NCBI RefSeq assembly: GCF_900102035.1
Contig: NZ_LT629689.1
Location: forward strand, 1,054,001-1,118,000
Direction: 5' to 3'
DNA length: 64,000 bases
From: Pseudomonas extremaustralis
GTDB lineage: Bacteria > Pseudomonadota > Gammaproteobacteria > Pseudomonadales > Pseudomonadaceae
A program made the translations under genes and the position numbers. Below, piece by piece: positions 19,764-28,999 of this stretch (the first letter of the stretch is position 1; each line of letters begins with the position of its first letter). Below the pieces are notes generated by a model. It made no database searches. It saw nothing but the letters and a program-made list of their open reading frames with translations, and was not told the DNA's origin.

Positions 19764-21989
19764 ATGAGGACAGGGATGTTTGCGCTTGCGCTAGGGCTGC
19801 TGGCCTTGCGTTTTTTACCGGCACTGCCGTCTATCGGCTGGCTGATAGCGATGCCGGTGGTGGCGTTGATGCTGTTACCGTTTCGCACGTACCCGCTGGC
19901 GTTTTTCCTGCTGGGGCTGAGCTGGGCCTGCTTCAGTGCACAATCGGCACTCAACGATCGCCTGAAGCCGGCATTGGACGGCCAGACACGCTGGGTGGAG
20001 GGGCGGGTCACCGGGTTGCCGCAACGGACGGGCGATGGGGTGCGTTTTGAATTGACCGACAGCCGGTCGCGCAAGACACACTTGCCTGAACGCATTCGCG
20101 TGTTTTGGCGTGGCGGGCCAGAGGTGCGCAGCGGTGAGCGCTGGCGTCTGGCAATCGCTCTCAAACGTCCGTTCGGGCTGCTTAATTTCCATGGATTTGA
20201 TCAGGAGGCCTGGCTGTTGGCCCAGCGCATCGGTGCCACGGGCTCGGTGAAGGATGGCGAGCGGCTGGCACCGGCGCGTAATGCCTGGCGCGACAGCGTC
20301 CGCCAGCGCCTGATGGCGGTGGATGCCCGAGGTCGGGAGGCCGGGGTCGCGGCCCTGGTGTTGGGAGATGGCTCGGGATTGGCCGCCGAAGATTGGCAAG
20401 TATTGCAGGACACCGGCACCGTGCATTTGCTGGTGATTTCCGGCCAGCATATCGGCTTGTTGGCGGGGCTGGTCTATGGCCTGGTGGCTGGCCTGGCGCG
20501 CTATGGATGCTGGCCTCGGGCCTGGCCGTGGCTGCCTTGGGCGTGTGGCCTGGCATTCGCCGCAGCGCTGGCCTACGGCCTGTTGGCCGGGTTCGGCGTG
20601 CCGGTGCAGCGCGCGTGCGTGATGGTGGGATTAGTGTTGCTGTGGCGGTTGCGTTTTCGCCATCTGGGAATCTGGTGGCCATTGTTGCTGGCGCTCAATG
20701 GGGTGCTGATGCTGGAACCATTGGCCAGTTTGCAGCCGGGCTTTTGGTTGTCCTTTGCGGCGGTGGCGGTGCTGGGTCTGGCGTTCGGTGGGCGGCTCGG
20801 GCCTTGGCGTTTGTGGCAAGCGTGGACCCGTCCGCAGTGGATGATCGCTATCGGCCTGTTTCCTGTGCTGCTGGTGCTCGGTCTACCCATCAGCCTGAGT
20901 GCGCCGCTGGCCAATCTGGTTGCCGTGCCGTGGATCAGTCTGGTGGTGTTGCCATTGGCGTTGCTGGGGACTGTACTGCTGCCGCTTCCTTTCGTGGGGG
21001 AGGGCTTGTTGTGGTTGGCGGGTGGTGCGCTGGATGGATTGTTCATAGGCCTGGCGTGGCTCGCCGGGCTGGTACCGGCGTGGGTGCCGACCGAAGTGGC
21101 GCCGGTTTACTGGTGCATCAGCCTGCTGGGCGCGGTGCTGTTGCTGTTACCCAAAGGGGTGCCGTTTCGCTTGCTGGGCTGGCCGATGCTGTTGCTGGCA
21201 GTGTTTCCCCCGCGAACGCTGGTACCCCATGGACAGGTGGAAGTCGTGCAATTGGATGTCGGGCAGGGACAAGCGTTGATCCTGCGCACGCGTCACCACA
21301 CGCTTCTCTACGATGCCGGCCCGCGTTCAGGAGCGTTCGACTTGGGCGCGCGGGTGGTGCTGCCGTCGTTGCGAAAACTCGGGGTCGGGACCTTGGACAT
21401 GATGCTGCTAAGCCATGCCGATGCGGATCATGCCGGCGGCGCGGTGGCGATTGCCAATGGCATGCCGATCACGCGTGTCGTTGGCGGGGAAACCGAGAGG
21501 TTGCCGACGGTTCTCGGCACCCAGCCGTGCGTCAGCGGTGAGCAATGGCGGTGGGACGGTGTGTCATTCGAACTCTGGCAGTGGGCTGACGCCGTTGCCG
21601 GCAATCCGAAATCCTGCGTGCTGCTGGTGCAGGCTAATGGTGAGCGCCTGCTGCTGACCGGCGATATCGACCGTGCGGCTGAACAGGCGTTGCTCAGCAC
21701 GCCGCTTGCGGTGCCTACCGATTGGCTGCAAGCACCGCACCATGGCAGTCGCAGCTCCTCATCCTGGGCCTTTTTGCAACGGCTGACGCCCAAGTCGGTG
21801 CTGATTTCGCGTGGACGTGGCAATGCCTTCGGTCATCCCCATCAGCAGGTGCTAGAGCGCTATCGGGCGTTAGGCAGCCGGGTGTACGACAGCGCGGAGC
21901 AGGGCGCCGTGCGCCTGCGACTCGGGGCCTTTGCCCCGCCGGTTGTTGCGCGCAGTCAACGCAGGTTCTGGCGTGAACGGTTACCCTGA
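19764..21989 (+). CDS. comEC: ComEC/Rec2 DNA-internalisation channel protein
   Basis: This 741-residue inner-membrane protein resembles ComEC, the channel that takes up single-stranded DNA during transformation. The order is N-terminal membrane helices with an OB-like domain, the Competence domain with VISGQHIGLLAG (about residue 228), and a C-terminal metallo-beta-lactamase domain with SHADADHAGG (about residue 551) and APHHGS. Pseudomonads generally keep this gene although natural competence is seldom shown. It is followed by the exbB operon. Confidence 0.9.
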   Translation: MRTGMFALALGLLALRFLPALPSIGWLIAMPVVALMLLPFRTYPLAFFLLGLSWACFSAQSALNDRLKPALDGQTRWVEGRVTGLPQRTGDGVRFELTDSRSRKTHLPERIRVFWRGGPEVRSGERWRLAIALKRPFGLLNFHGFDQEAWLLAQRIGATGSVKDGERLAPARNAWRDSVRQRLMAVDARGREAGVAALVLGDGSGLAAEDWQVLQDTGTVHLLVISGQHIGLLAGLVYGLVAGLARYGCWPRAWPWLPWACGLAFAAALAYGLLAGFGVPVQRACVMVGLVLLWRLRFRHLGIWWPLLLALNGVLMLEPLASLQPGFWLSFAAVAVLGLAFGGRLGPWRLWQAWTRPQWMIAIGLFPVLLVLGLPISLSAPLANLVAVPWISLVVLPLALLGTVLLPLPFVGEGLLWLAGGALDGLFIGLAWLAGLVPAWVPTEVAPVYWCISLLGAVLLLLPKGVPFRLLGWPMLLLAVFPPRTLVPHGQVEVVQLDVGQGQALILRTRHHTLLYDAGPRSGAFDLGARVVLPSLRKLGVGTLDMMLLSHADADHAGGAVAIANGMPITRVVGGETERLPTVLGTQPCVSGEQWRWDGVSFELWQWADAVAGNPKSCVLLVQANGERLLLTGDIDRAAEQALLSTPLAVPTDWLQAPHHGSRSSSSWAFLQRLTPKSVLISRGRGNAFGHPHQQVLERYRALGSRVYDSAEQGAVRLRLGAFAPPVVARSQRRFWRERLP

Positions 21990-22076
21990 TCGTACTGTCG
22001 GCAGTGCCATGGCCGACGAACCCCGCCGCCGAGCCTATATGGTAAAGTGGCGCACTTTTTCGAGGGGACATTCACT

Positions 22077-22712
22077 GTGTGGGAATTGGTCAAATCCGGC
22101 GGCTGGATGATGTTGCCGATCATCATGAGTTCTATCGCCGCACTCGGCATCATTGCCGAACGCCTGTGGACCCTGCGCGCCAGTCGCGTGACCCCCGAGC
22201 ATCTGCTGGGGCAGGTCTGGGGCTGGATCAAGAACAAACAACTGGACAAGGACAAACTCAAGGCACTGCGCGCCAACTCGCCGCTGGGGGAAATCCTCGC
22301 AGCGGGCCTTGCCAACTCCAAGCATGGCCGCGAGATCATGAAAGAGTGCATTGAAGAGGCCGCCGCCCGGGTCATCCATGAACTGGAGCGCTATATCAAC
22401 GCGCTCGGCACCATCGCAGCCATGGCGCCATTGCTCGGCTTGCTGGGCACGGTGCTGGGCATGATCGATATTTTCAGCTCGTTCATGGGGTCGGGCATGA
22501 CCACCAACGCTGCCGTGTTGGCCGGTGGTATTTCCAAAGCCTTGATCACCACGGCGGCGGGCCTGATGGTCGGTATTCCCTCGGTGTTCTTCCACCGCTT
22601 CCTGCAACGGCGCATCGATGAGCTGGTGGTCGGTATGGAGCAGGAAGCCATCAAGCTGGTGGAAGTGGTGCAGGGTGACCGTGATGTGGATCTGGTTGAG
22701 GGCAAAGCGTGA
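22077..22712 (+). CDS. exbB: MotA/TolQ/ExbB-family proton channel protein
   Basis: This 211-residue protein has three membrane helices and the conserved IAAMAPLLGLLGTVLGMI segment of ExbB/TolQ. With ExbD it should use the proton gradient to energise an envelope process. The start is a GTG at 22077 with GAGGGG upstream; a longer ATG frame lacks homology. It opens an operon with lpxK, kdsB and murB, the position of the exbBD-like pair next to lpxK in many gamma-proteobacteria. TonB itself is not adjacent. Confidence 0.85.
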   Translation: MWELVKSGGWMMLPIIMSSIAALGIIAERLWTLRASRVTPEHLLGQVWGWIKNKQLDKDKLKALRANSPLGEILAAGLANSKHGREIMKECIEEAAARVIHELERYINALGTIAAMAPLLGLLGTVLGMIDIFSSFMGSGMTTNAAVLAGGISKALITTAAGLMVGIPSVFFHRFLQRRIDELVVGMEQEAIKLVEVVQGDRDVDLVEGKA

Positions 22713-23137
22713 AATTTCGCCGCAAGCAACGGGAAAATGTCGATATCAACCTCGCGTCGCTGATCGATGTGGTGTTTATCCTGCTGCTGTTTTTTGTGGT
22801 TACCACCACGTTTACCCGACAAACCGAACTACGGGTCGACCTGCCCGAAGCGGTGAGCGGTTCGCCGGCCGAAGACCAGAACGTCAAGCAACTGGATATC
22901 GCCATCAGCGCCGAAGGGGTGTTTTCGGTGAATAACCAAGTGCTGGAGAAAAACGACCTCAACAGCCTGATGGACGCGTTGCAGAAGGAATCCGGAGGCG
23001 ATACCAAGCTGCCGCTGTCCATCAGCGCCGATGGCAAGACCCAGCACCAAGCCGTGATCACTGCCATGGATGCCGCTGGCAAGCTCGGCTTCAGCCATCT
23101 GCGCATGAGCACTGTCGAGGCGGCGAGCCAACCCTGA
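22709..23137 (+). CDS. exbD: ExbD/TolR-family biopolymer transport protein
   Basis: This 142-residue protein has a single N-terminal membrane helix with the essential aspartate in [12 protein letters not shown] (D about 19), then a periplasmic domain. It partners ExbB. It overlaps exbB by four bases and lpxK by one base, so the operon is translationally coupled. Confidence 0.88.
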   Translation: MKFRRKQRENVDINLASLIDVVFILLLFFVVTTTFTRQTELRVDLPEAVSGSPAEDQNVKQLDIAISAEGVFSVNNQVLEKNDLNSLMDALQKESGGDTKLPLSISADGKTQHQAVITAMDAAGKLGFSHLRMSTVEAASQP

Positions 23138-24147
23138 TGGCCCTGTCCGATCGATTGCTCAAAGCCTGGTACGAGGGCCATCCGGCGCTGACGTTGCTGC
23201 GTCCGCTGGAGTCGCTGTATCGCCGGGTGGTAGAGCGCAAACGCGCGCGGTTCGTGGCGGGAGAGGGCGAGATTTATCAAGCGCCGGTGCCGGTGGTGGT
23301 GGTCGGCAATATTACCGTGGGTGGCACCGGCAAGACGCCGTTGATCCTGTGGTTGATCGAGCATTGCCAGCGCAGCGGTTTGCGCGTTGGAGTGGTCAGT
23401 CGTGGGTACGGCGCCAAGCCCCCGCAGTTGCCGTGGCGGGTCGAGGCCAATCAAAGCGCCGAGGTGGCCGGTGATGAACCGCTGTTGATCGTGCAGCGCT
23501 GCGGCGTGCCACTGATGATCGACCCCGACCGCAGTCGCGCGGTCAAGGCCCTGCTGGCAACTGGGCCTGTGGACCTGATCCTCTCCGACGATGGCCTGCA
23601 GCACTACCGCCTGGCCCGTGACTTGGAACTGGTCCTGATCGATGCTGCCCGCGGCCTTGGCAACCGCCGTTGCCTGCCTGCCGGCCCCTTGCGCGAGCCG
23701 GTGGAGCGTCTGCAGAGTGTCGATGCGGTGCTCTACAACGGCGCCGCTGCCGATCATGAGGATGGCTTTGCCTTTCGCCTGCGGCCTACCGCACTGGTCA
23801 ATCTGCAGACGGGCGAACGCCGACCGGTGGATCACTTCCCGCCAGGCCAAGCGGTGCATGCGGTCGCCGGAATCGGCAACCCGCAACGTTTCTTCAAGAC
23901 CCTTGAAACGCTACACTGGCAGCCAATACCCCATGCTTTTGCCGACCACGCGCCCTACAGCGCCGAGGTCTTGAATTTTACGCCGTCATTGCCGCTGGTC
24001 ATGACCGAGAAAGACGCGGTGAAGTGCCGCGGATTCGCCCGGCCCGACTGGTGGTACCTTGCAGTGGATGCCGTGCCGTCGCCAGCGTTTGTCGCCTGGT
24101 TCGACACGCAGTTGATGCGCCTGCTGCCCGCCCGTCTTTTGCCTTAA
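23137..24147 (+). CDS. lpxK: Tetraacyldisaccharide 4'-kinase LpxK
   Basis: This 336-residue inner-membrane-associated kinase phosphorylates the 4' position of the lipid A precursor, giving lipid IVA. A P-loop [12 protein letters not shown] (about residues 56-67) and the [19 protein letters not shown] segment are typical. It is essential in most Gram-negatives. It starts on the last base of exbD. Confidence 0.95.
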   Translation: MALSDRLLKAWYEGHPALTLLRPLESLYRRVVERKRARFVAGEGEIYQAPVPVVVVGNITVGGTGKTPLILWLIEHCQRSGLRVGVVSRGYGAKPPQLPWRVEANQSAEVAGDEPLLIVQRCGVPLMIDPDRSRAVKALLATGPVDLILSDDGLQHYRLARDLELVLIDAARGLGNRRCLPAGPLREPVERLQSVDAVLYNGAAADHEDGFAFRLRPTALVNLQTGERRPVDHFPPGQAVHAVAGIGNPQRFFKTLETLHWQPIPHAFADHAPYSAEVLNFTPSLPLVMTEKDAVKCRGFARPDWWYLAVDAVPSPAFVAWFDTQLMRLLPARLLP

Positions 24148-24170
24148 ATGCTGCTATCCAGGAAACACTC

Positions 24171-24356
24171 ATGGACACCAAACTGCTCGACATCCTCGCT
24201 TGCCCGATCTGCAAAGGCCCGCTCAAGCTCAGCGCCGACAAAACCGAGCTGATCAGCAAAGGCGCTGGCCTGGCTTACCCGATCCGTGATGGCATCCCGG
24301 TGATGCTCGAAAGCGAAGCCCGCACCCTGACCACCGATGAGCGTCTGGATAAATGA
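24171..24356 (+). CDS. ycaR: Trm112/YcaR-family small protein
   Basis: This 61-residue protein of the Trm112 family has the [14 protein letters not shown] motif near the N-terminus. Only the CPIC cysteine pair is present, so zinc binding may be incomplete. Bacterial members are encoded between lpxK and kdsB, as here. The role is unknown; eukaryotic Trm112 activates methyltransferases. The stop overlaps the kdsB start by four bases. Confidence 0.88.
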   Translation: MDTKLLDILACPICKGPLKLSADKTELISKGAGLAYPIRDGIPVMLESEARTLTTDERLDK

Positions 24357-25117
24357 CTACAGCCTTTACCGTCGTCATTCCTTCGCGCTACGCCTCGACC
24401 CGCCTGCCGGGCAAGCCACTGCAACTGATCGGCAGCAAGCCGATGATCCAACTGGTGTGGGAACAGGCCTGCAAAAGCAGCGCCGAGCGCGTGGTGGTGG
24501 CCACCGATGACCCGCGCATCATCGAAGCCTGCAAAGGCTTTGGCGCCGAAGCCGTGCTGACCCGCGAAGACCACAACTCCGGCACCGACCGCCTGGCCGA
24601 AGTCGCTACACAGCTTGGTCTGGCGCCTGACGCCATCGTGGTCAACGTGCAAGGCGACGAACCGTTGATTCCACCGAGTGTGATCGATCAAGTGGCCGCC
24701 AATCTGGCTGCCCATGGCGAAGCGCGCATGGCGACCCTGGCCGAGCCCATCGAAGATATCGAAACCCTGCTCAACCCGAACGTGGTCAAGGTGGTCAGCG
24801 ACATCAATGGCCTGGCGCTGACCTTCAGCCGTTCGACCTTGCCCTGGGCGCGCGATGCGTTCGCCAAGCATCCTGACATATTGCCGGAAGGCGTGCCGTA
24901 CCGGCGCCATATCGGCATCTACGCCTACCGCGCCGGCTTCCTGCATGACTTCGTCAACTGGGGCCCGTGCTGGTTGGAAAATACCGAGTCCCTGGAGCAA
25001 CTGCGTGCCCTGTGGCACGGTGTGCGTATCCATGTGGGCGATGCGCTGGAAGCACCGCCGGCAGGCGTTGACACCCAGGAAGACCTGGAGCGCGTCCGTC
25101 GCCTGTTGGGGGTTTGA
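24353..25117 (+). CDS. kdsB: CMP-KDO synthetase KdsB
   Basis: This 254-residue enzyme activates 3-deoxy-D-manno-octulosonate with CTP for lipopolysaccharide core synthesis. The N-terminal nucleotide loop [15 protein letters not shown] and the [10 protein letters not shown] motif are diagnostic. It overlaps ycaR and the phosphatase gene, forming part of the envelope operon. Confidence 0.95.
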   Translation: MTTAFTVVIPSRYASTRLPGKPLQLIGSKPMIQLVWEQACKSSAERVVVATDDPRIIEACKGFGAEAVLTREDHNSGTDRLAEVATQLGLAPDAIVVNVQGDEPLIPPSVIDQVAANLAAHGEARMATLAEPIEDIETLLNPNVVKVVSDINGLALTFSRSTLPWARDAFAKHPDILPEGVPYRRHIGIYAYRAGFLHDFVNWGPCWLENTESLEQLRALWHGVRIHVGDALEAPPAGVDTQEDLERVRRLLGV

Positions 25118-25581
25118 TGGAGGTTTTGTTTGTCTGCCTGGGCAATATCTGCCGCTCGCCAACCGCCGAAGGTGTATTGCGCCATAAATTGCGCGAAGCC
25201 GGCCTGGCGGGCCAGATCGAGGTGGCATCCGCCGGTACTGGTGAATGGCATGTCGGCAACCCGCCCGACCCACGCAGCCAACGTGCGGCGCTCGTGCGTG
25301 GTTATGATCTGTCGGCGCAGCGTGCCCAGCAGGTGTCCCGCGCCGACTTTGCGCGCTACGACCTGATCCTGGCCATGGACCACAGCAACCTGCGTAACCT
25401 GAAGGCCATGCAGCCGGAGCAGGGCAAGGCAGAGCTGGACCTGTTCCTGCGCCGCTTTGATGCTGAAGTGGACGAAGTGCCGGACCCTTATTACGAGGGT
25501 GACCAAGGGTTTGAACGGGTTCTGGACCTGATCGAGTGCGCCTGTGATTTATTGGTGATCGAATTGAAGGGGCGGTTATGA
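25117..25581 (+). CDS. Low-molecular-weight protein-tyrosine phosphatase
   Basis: This 154-residue phosphatase has the P-loop C7-X5-R13 in VCLGNICRSPTAEG and the general-acid DP motif in VPDPYYEG near the C-terminus. The ATG at 25117 overlaps the kdsB stop; a TTG one codon earlier is less likely. No tyrosine kinase gene lies nearby, so the substrate is unknown. It sits between kdsB and murB, its usual place in Pseudomonas. Confidence 0.9.
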   Translation: MEVLFVCLGNICRSPTAEGVLRHKLREAGLAGQIEVASAGTGEWHVGNPPDPRSQRAALVRGYDLSAQRAQQVSRADFARYDLILAMDHSNLRNLKAMQPEQGKAELDLFLRRFDAEVDEVPDPYYEGDQGFERVLDLIECACDLLVIELKGRL

Positions 25582-26597
25582 CCTTGCACGTGCTTGCGCA
25601 GGTATCGCTCAAGCCATTCAACAGTTTTGGCATTGATGTGCGTGCCCGGCTGTTCGCCGAAGCCCACAGCGATGACGATGTGCGCGAGGCGCTGGCTTAC
25701 GCCGCCGCAAACGCATTGCCCTTGCTGGTGATCGGTGGCGGCAGCAACCTGTTGCTGACCCAGGATATTGCAGCCCTGGTCCTGCGTATGGCTACTCAAG
25801 GCATCCGTGTCTTACGTGATGATGGCGTACAGGTGGTGGTCGAAGCCGAAGCGGGCGAGGCCTGGCACTCGTTCGTGCTGTGGAGCCTGGAGCAAGGGTT
25901 CTGCGGTCTGGAAAACCTCAGCCTGATCCCCGGCACCGTTGGTGCGGCCCCCATGCAGAACATCGGCGCCTATGGCGTAGAGATCAAGGATGTGTTCGCC
26001 GGGTTGACCGCCTTGGATCGTCAGACCGGCGAACTGCGGGATTTCAGCCTGGAGGAATGCAACTTTGCTTATCGTGACAGCCTGTTCAAGCATGAAACCG
26101 GACGCTGGCTGATCCTGCGCGTGCGCTTTGCCCTGAGCCGCGCAAGCCACCTAAAACTCGACTACGGCCCGGTGCAACAGCGCCTGGCCGGGCAGGGCAT
26201 CACCGAAGCGACACCGAGTGATGTCAGCCGGGCGATCTGTAGTATTCGCCGCGAAAAGCTGCCGGACCCGGCCGAACTCGGCAATGCCGGCAGTTTCTTC
26301 AAGAACCCGCTGGTATCCCAGGCGTTGGCGGCAGAGTTGCAGGGGGCGTATCCGGACCTGGTGGCCTATCCCCAGGCGGACGGGCAGATGAAACTCGCTG
26401 CTGGCTGGCTGATCGACAAGGCAGGCTGGAAGGGCTTCCGTGAGGGCGATGCCGGCGTACACAAGCTGCAGGCGCTGGTGCTGGTCAACTATGGTGGTGC
26501 CACAGGGCACGATATCGCCAACCTGGCCCGGCGTATCCAGCGCGACATCGCCGAGCGTTTCAAGGTCGAGTTGGAAATGGAACCCAACCAGTACTGA
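25578..26597 (+). CDS. murB: UDP-N-acetylenolpyruvoylglucosamine reductase MurB
   Basis: This 339-residue FAD enzyme reduces enolpyruvyl-UDP-GlcNAc to UDP-MurNAc with NADPH in peptidoglycan synthesis. Visible features are the FAD motif VIGGGSNLLL (about residue 53), the GTVGAAPMQNIGAYGVEI segment, and the catalytic serine in GNAGSFFKNP. The length is that of the type I (E. coli) enzyme. It ends the operon and is followed by a strong terminator. Confidence 0.95.
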   Translation: MTLHVLAQVSLKPFNSFGIDVRARLFAEAHSDDDVREALAYAAANALPLLVIGGGSNLLLTQDIAALVLRMATQGIRVLRDDGVQVVVEAEAGEAWHSFVLWSLEQGFCGLENLSLIPGTVGAAPMQNIGAYGVEIKDVFAGLTALDRQTGELRDFSLEECNFAYRDSLFKHETGRWLILRVRFALSRASHLKLDYGPVQQRLAGQGITEATPSDVSRAICSIRREKLPDPAELGNAGSFFKNPLVSQALAAELQGAYPDLVAYPQADGQMKLAAGWLIDKAGWKGFREGDAGVHKLQALVLVNYGGATGHDIANLARRIQRDIAERFKVELEMEPNQY

Positions 26598-26610
26598 CGT
26601 CATGAAAACA

Positions 26611-26646
26611 AAAATGCCCCGTATCTTTCGATACGGGGCATTTTTT
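26611..26646. terminator. Bidirectional terminator between murB and the Bax-inhibitor gene
   Basis: A perfect 15-bp stem (AAAATGCCCCGTATC and its complement) with a 4-base loop has A and T runs on its two sides, so it can terminate transcription from both convergent genes. Confidence 0.93.
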
Positions 26647-26659
26647 ATACCGCTATGAA

Positions 26660-27331
26660 TCAGTCATCGCGGCCCATGATGCCGAAGATCTGCAACAGGC
26701 TGATAAACAGGTTGTAGATCGACACATACAGGCTAACCGTCGCCATGATGTAGTTGCGCTCACCGCCGTGGATGATTGCACTGGTCTGGAACAGGATGCA
26801 TACCGAGGAAAACAGCACAAAACCTGCGCTGATTGCCAGTTGCAGGCCGCTGATCTGGAAGAACATGCCTGCGACCACGGCGGCCAGGAGCACGAAGAAA
26901 CCGGCGGTGATGAAGCCGCCCAGGAAGCTCATGTCCTTGCGGGTGATCAGTACGTAAGCCGACAGGCCACCAAACACCAGGGCTGTCATGGCAAACGCCG
27001 AGCTGACTACCTCCGCGCCGCCGGCCATGCCGAGGTAACGGTTGAGGATCGGACCGAGGATAAAGCCCATGAAGCCTGTCAGGGCAAACGCCGACAAGAG
27101 ACCCCACGCCGAGTCGCGCAACTTGTTGGTCAGGAAGAACAGGCCATAGAAACCGATCAGCACGACAAAGATATTCGGGTAGCCAACACGCATCTGTTGC
27201 GCCACGAACGCCATCAAGCCGCTGAATGCGAGCGTAAGGGCGAGCAAGCCATAGGTGTTGCGCAACACGCGGCTGACTTCAAGCTGCTCAGCCTGCACGT
27301 TGCCATTCACTGCGTAATTCTGTTCGCGCAT
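26660..27331 (-). CDS. Bax inhibitor-1/YccA-family membrane protein
   Basis: This 223-residue protein has seven predicted membrane helices and matches the BI-1/YccA family, including the N-terminal VLRNTYGLLALTL block and a C-terminal SLYVSIYNLFISLLQIFG block. YccA-type members interact with the FtsH protease in E. coli. It shares the terminator with murB and is transcribed away from the tRNA. Confidence 0.85.
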   Translation of the reverse strand: MREQNYAVNGNVQAEQLEVSRVLRNTYGLLALTLAFSGLMAFVAQQMRVGYPNIFVVLIGFYGLFFLTNKLRDSAWGLLSAFALTGFMGFILGPILNRYLGMAGGAEVVSSAFAMTALVFGGLSAYVLITRKDMSFLGGFITAGFFVLLAAVVAGMFFQISGLQLAISAGFVLFSSVCILFQTSAIIHGGERNYIMATVSLYVSIYNLFISLLQIFGIMGRDD

Positions 27332-27483
27332 GGCGACACTCCTTCGGTTTTGAAACGTTCAGTCGCAAAGATCATAACAGACGCTCTGTAACAAGCGATG
27401 GCGAGAGTTTGACAGTGTGTTTCATTCGGGTATTATGGCGCCCGCTGAGACGGGATGGGCTATTATGATCCCGTGATGCAAAA

Positions 27484-27574
27484 GGGAAATTGGCAGAGTG
27501 GTTGAATGCACCGGTCTTGAAAACCGGCGAACGTTAATAGCGTTCCCAGGGTTCGAATCCCTGGTTTCCCGCCA
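27484..27574 (+). tRNA. tRNA-Ser (anticodon TGA)
   Basis: A class II tRNA of 91 bases with the acceptor stem GGGAAA(T)/(G)TTTCCC, encoded CCA end, a long variable arm, T-loop GTTCGAATC, and an anticodon stem CCGGT/ACCGG around the loop CTTGAAA, giving anticodon TGA. A terminator follows. The downstream DNA contains an integrase remnant, so this tRNA was probably used as an integration site. Confidence 0.96.
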
Positions 27575-27585
27575 AGATTCAAACG

Positions 27586-27610
27586 AAAGCCCCGCACTAG
27601 CGGGGCTTTT
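27586..27610 (+). terminator. Intrinsic terminator after tRNA-Ser
   Basis: A 10-bp stem AAAGCCCCGC/GCGGGGCTTT with an ACTA loop and a T run lies 12 bases after the tRNA. Confidence 0.9.
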
Positions 27611-27702
27611 GTGTTTCTGGGTTCTGCAAAGTTAGACGGCTTATTTGCTGATCGTTTCCGCATCATTTCAGGCAGTTTCCGCAACTCCGCCAGATTTCGG
27701 AA

Positions 27703-27830
27703 TCAACGGGTCGGTTTCACGATCTCATCGACGCGCCGATAAACCGTCTCTGTGATTCGCTTGTCGGTGTGCCCCAGCTAAGCGCCCGCCAAACACACCT
27801 TGCGCAATTGGCCGGGTGCCCATCTAACCG
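27703..27830 (-). pseudogene. C-terminal fragment of a tyrosine recombinase (integrase)
   Basis: Reading toward the tRNA, this stretch encodes LGHTDKRITETVYRRV followed by DEIVKPTR and a stop. This resembles the final box of phage-type integrases, with the conserved LGH and the nucleophile tyrosine. A TAG replaces a probable CAG codon just before LGH, and no longer frame exists upstream. It is therefore a dead remnant of an element that entered at the tRNA gene. Confidence 0.7.
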
Positions 27831-27855
27831 TCTCGATACCTTTATTATTCTCGCT

Positions 27856-28292
27856 TTACTTCAGTTGCTTCTCAAAACGAATGTCACCTTCCGGTAGGTT
27901 CTTCACGGGCTGCCAGCCAAGGTTTCTATAGAATCCACTCGCACGGCTTGCTTCAGCGGTTTCTAACCATATCTTCTGATGGCGTTGAAATAGAAAAGAC
28001 TCTGCTTTGTGCATCAGATTGCGCCCCAACCCATACCCTTCGAATTCCGGCAAGACGAAGATCGCGAATACGCAACGATCTTCAATATCGACCATCGAAA
28101 ACCGACTGGAACACCACTGACCTCCGCGACCCAAGCGCACGGAGTCTCTGAAATTGCCTGACTTATAGCTTCAGGCGTTATGCCTATCTCCGTTAACTGA
28201 TCTTGAGATAAGTGATTTTCCCGAACACTGGTTCGAATCTTAAAAATCGCATCGATATCGGCAAGTTTGGTAAGTCGGATTACTGCGTCCAT
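27856..28292 (-). pseudogene. GNAT-family acetyltransferase, single frameshift
   Basis: Two overlapping reading frames together give a complete GNAT protein of about 145 residues. The N-terminal half starts at 28292 (MDAVIRLTKLADIDAIFKIR), and the C-terminal half has the acetyl-CoA box VLPEFEGYGLGRNLM and the end motif GFYRNLGWQ. The switch falls at the run of four A (T on the coding strand) at 28098-28101. One extra T there would restore the frame. The substrate is unknown. It is either a recent loss of function or a sequencing error. Confidence 0.75.
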
Positions 28293-28347
28293 GGCATCTT
28301 CCTTTTTTCCATCCGTATGATGAAAGCATCCTTACATATCCGGGCTA

Positions 28348-28554
28348 TCAAAGGTGGCTCCAATTGTGTGGTGACAACTCCCCAATCTCACTTGCCCGCT
28401 GTGTCGGCAGTCGTGTCAGCGGTTTAACCATCATTCGGAAGGCGACCACTGGCTCAGGCCGACCAATCAGCCGGTAGAACTCGGCAGTGGCGAGACGGGA
28501 GCGCTGATGCAGGCCTTCGACGATGTCGCGGCGCGATTGGGTGCTGTGGTGCAT
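28348..28554 (-). CDS. Small hypothetical protein (68 aa)
   Basis: This 68-residue frame starts at an ATG with a strong ribosome site, GGAGGTGACC, immediately upstream. The product is basic (MHHSTQSRRDIVEGLHQRSR at its start) with no recognised domain, membrane segment or signal. It lies in the decayed island behind tRNA-Ser. The good ribosome site is the main support; it could still be a fragment of a larger lost gene. Confidence 0.45.
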   Translation of the reverse strand: MHHSTQSRRDIVEGLHQRSRLATAEFYRLIGRPEPVVAFRMMVKPLTRLPTQRASEIGELSPHNWSHL

Positions 28555-28704
28555 GGTCACCTCCAAAGTGGCGTGTTGTTCACCTGTATTCGTCAACACT
28601 CATCCGCTCCGCTGGTTGCCGTTTGGCGCAGAGGGGAGTGCATTCGGGTGGTGTTGGGAGCTAGATGAGTAACTGCGCAGACTCATTAGCGAGTACGACG
28701 CGCA

Positions 28705-28732
28705 GAAAAAAGCCCGCGAGAAAGGCGGGCTT
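28705..28732 (-). terminator. Intrinsic terminator (minus strand)
   Basis: On the minus strand an 8-bp stem AAGCCCGC/GCGGGCTT with a 7-base loop is followed by a T run. It lies 20 bases past the stop of the small frameshifted minus-strand frame at 28752-28999. Confidence 0.75.
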
Positions 28733-28751
28733 CAGCGGGGAGGGCGGGCCT

Positions 28752-28999
28752 TCAGAGGCAATCGGACTTGTCTACATGAAACTCGACTATCGGTGAGCTG
28801 GTTGAGTCTTTGAAGATGCAGTTAACGGAAAGACCCGATTTCACGAATTCGCCTAGACCTTTTTCTGCAGGTGGGCGGTTATAGGCCGCGATTTCGTCCG
28901 CATCGGGGTGTGATTGGAGCACCAGGGCGCTACCCCTAGTTGTTTTCCGCCGAGTTTGTAGTATTGGCCGGCTCGCTCATACCGGCTCAGGACATTCAC
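28752..28999 (-). pseudogene. Possible small gene with one frameshift, unknown function
   Basis: A minus-strand frame from a GTG at 28999 reads VNVLSRYERAGQYYKLGGKQ and then loses coding character. A second frame continues with SHPDADEIAAYNRPPAEKGL and ends IVEFHVDKSDCL at 28752. The two join near 28935 if one base is removed or added. A minus-strand terminator follows, which supports a real transcription unit. I do not recognise the family, and the case rests on amino-acid texture and context only. Confidence 0.35.

Noticed and set aside
27463..27684. Minus-strand frame over tRNA-Ser
   Set aside because: It is a shadow of the tRNA and its terminator.
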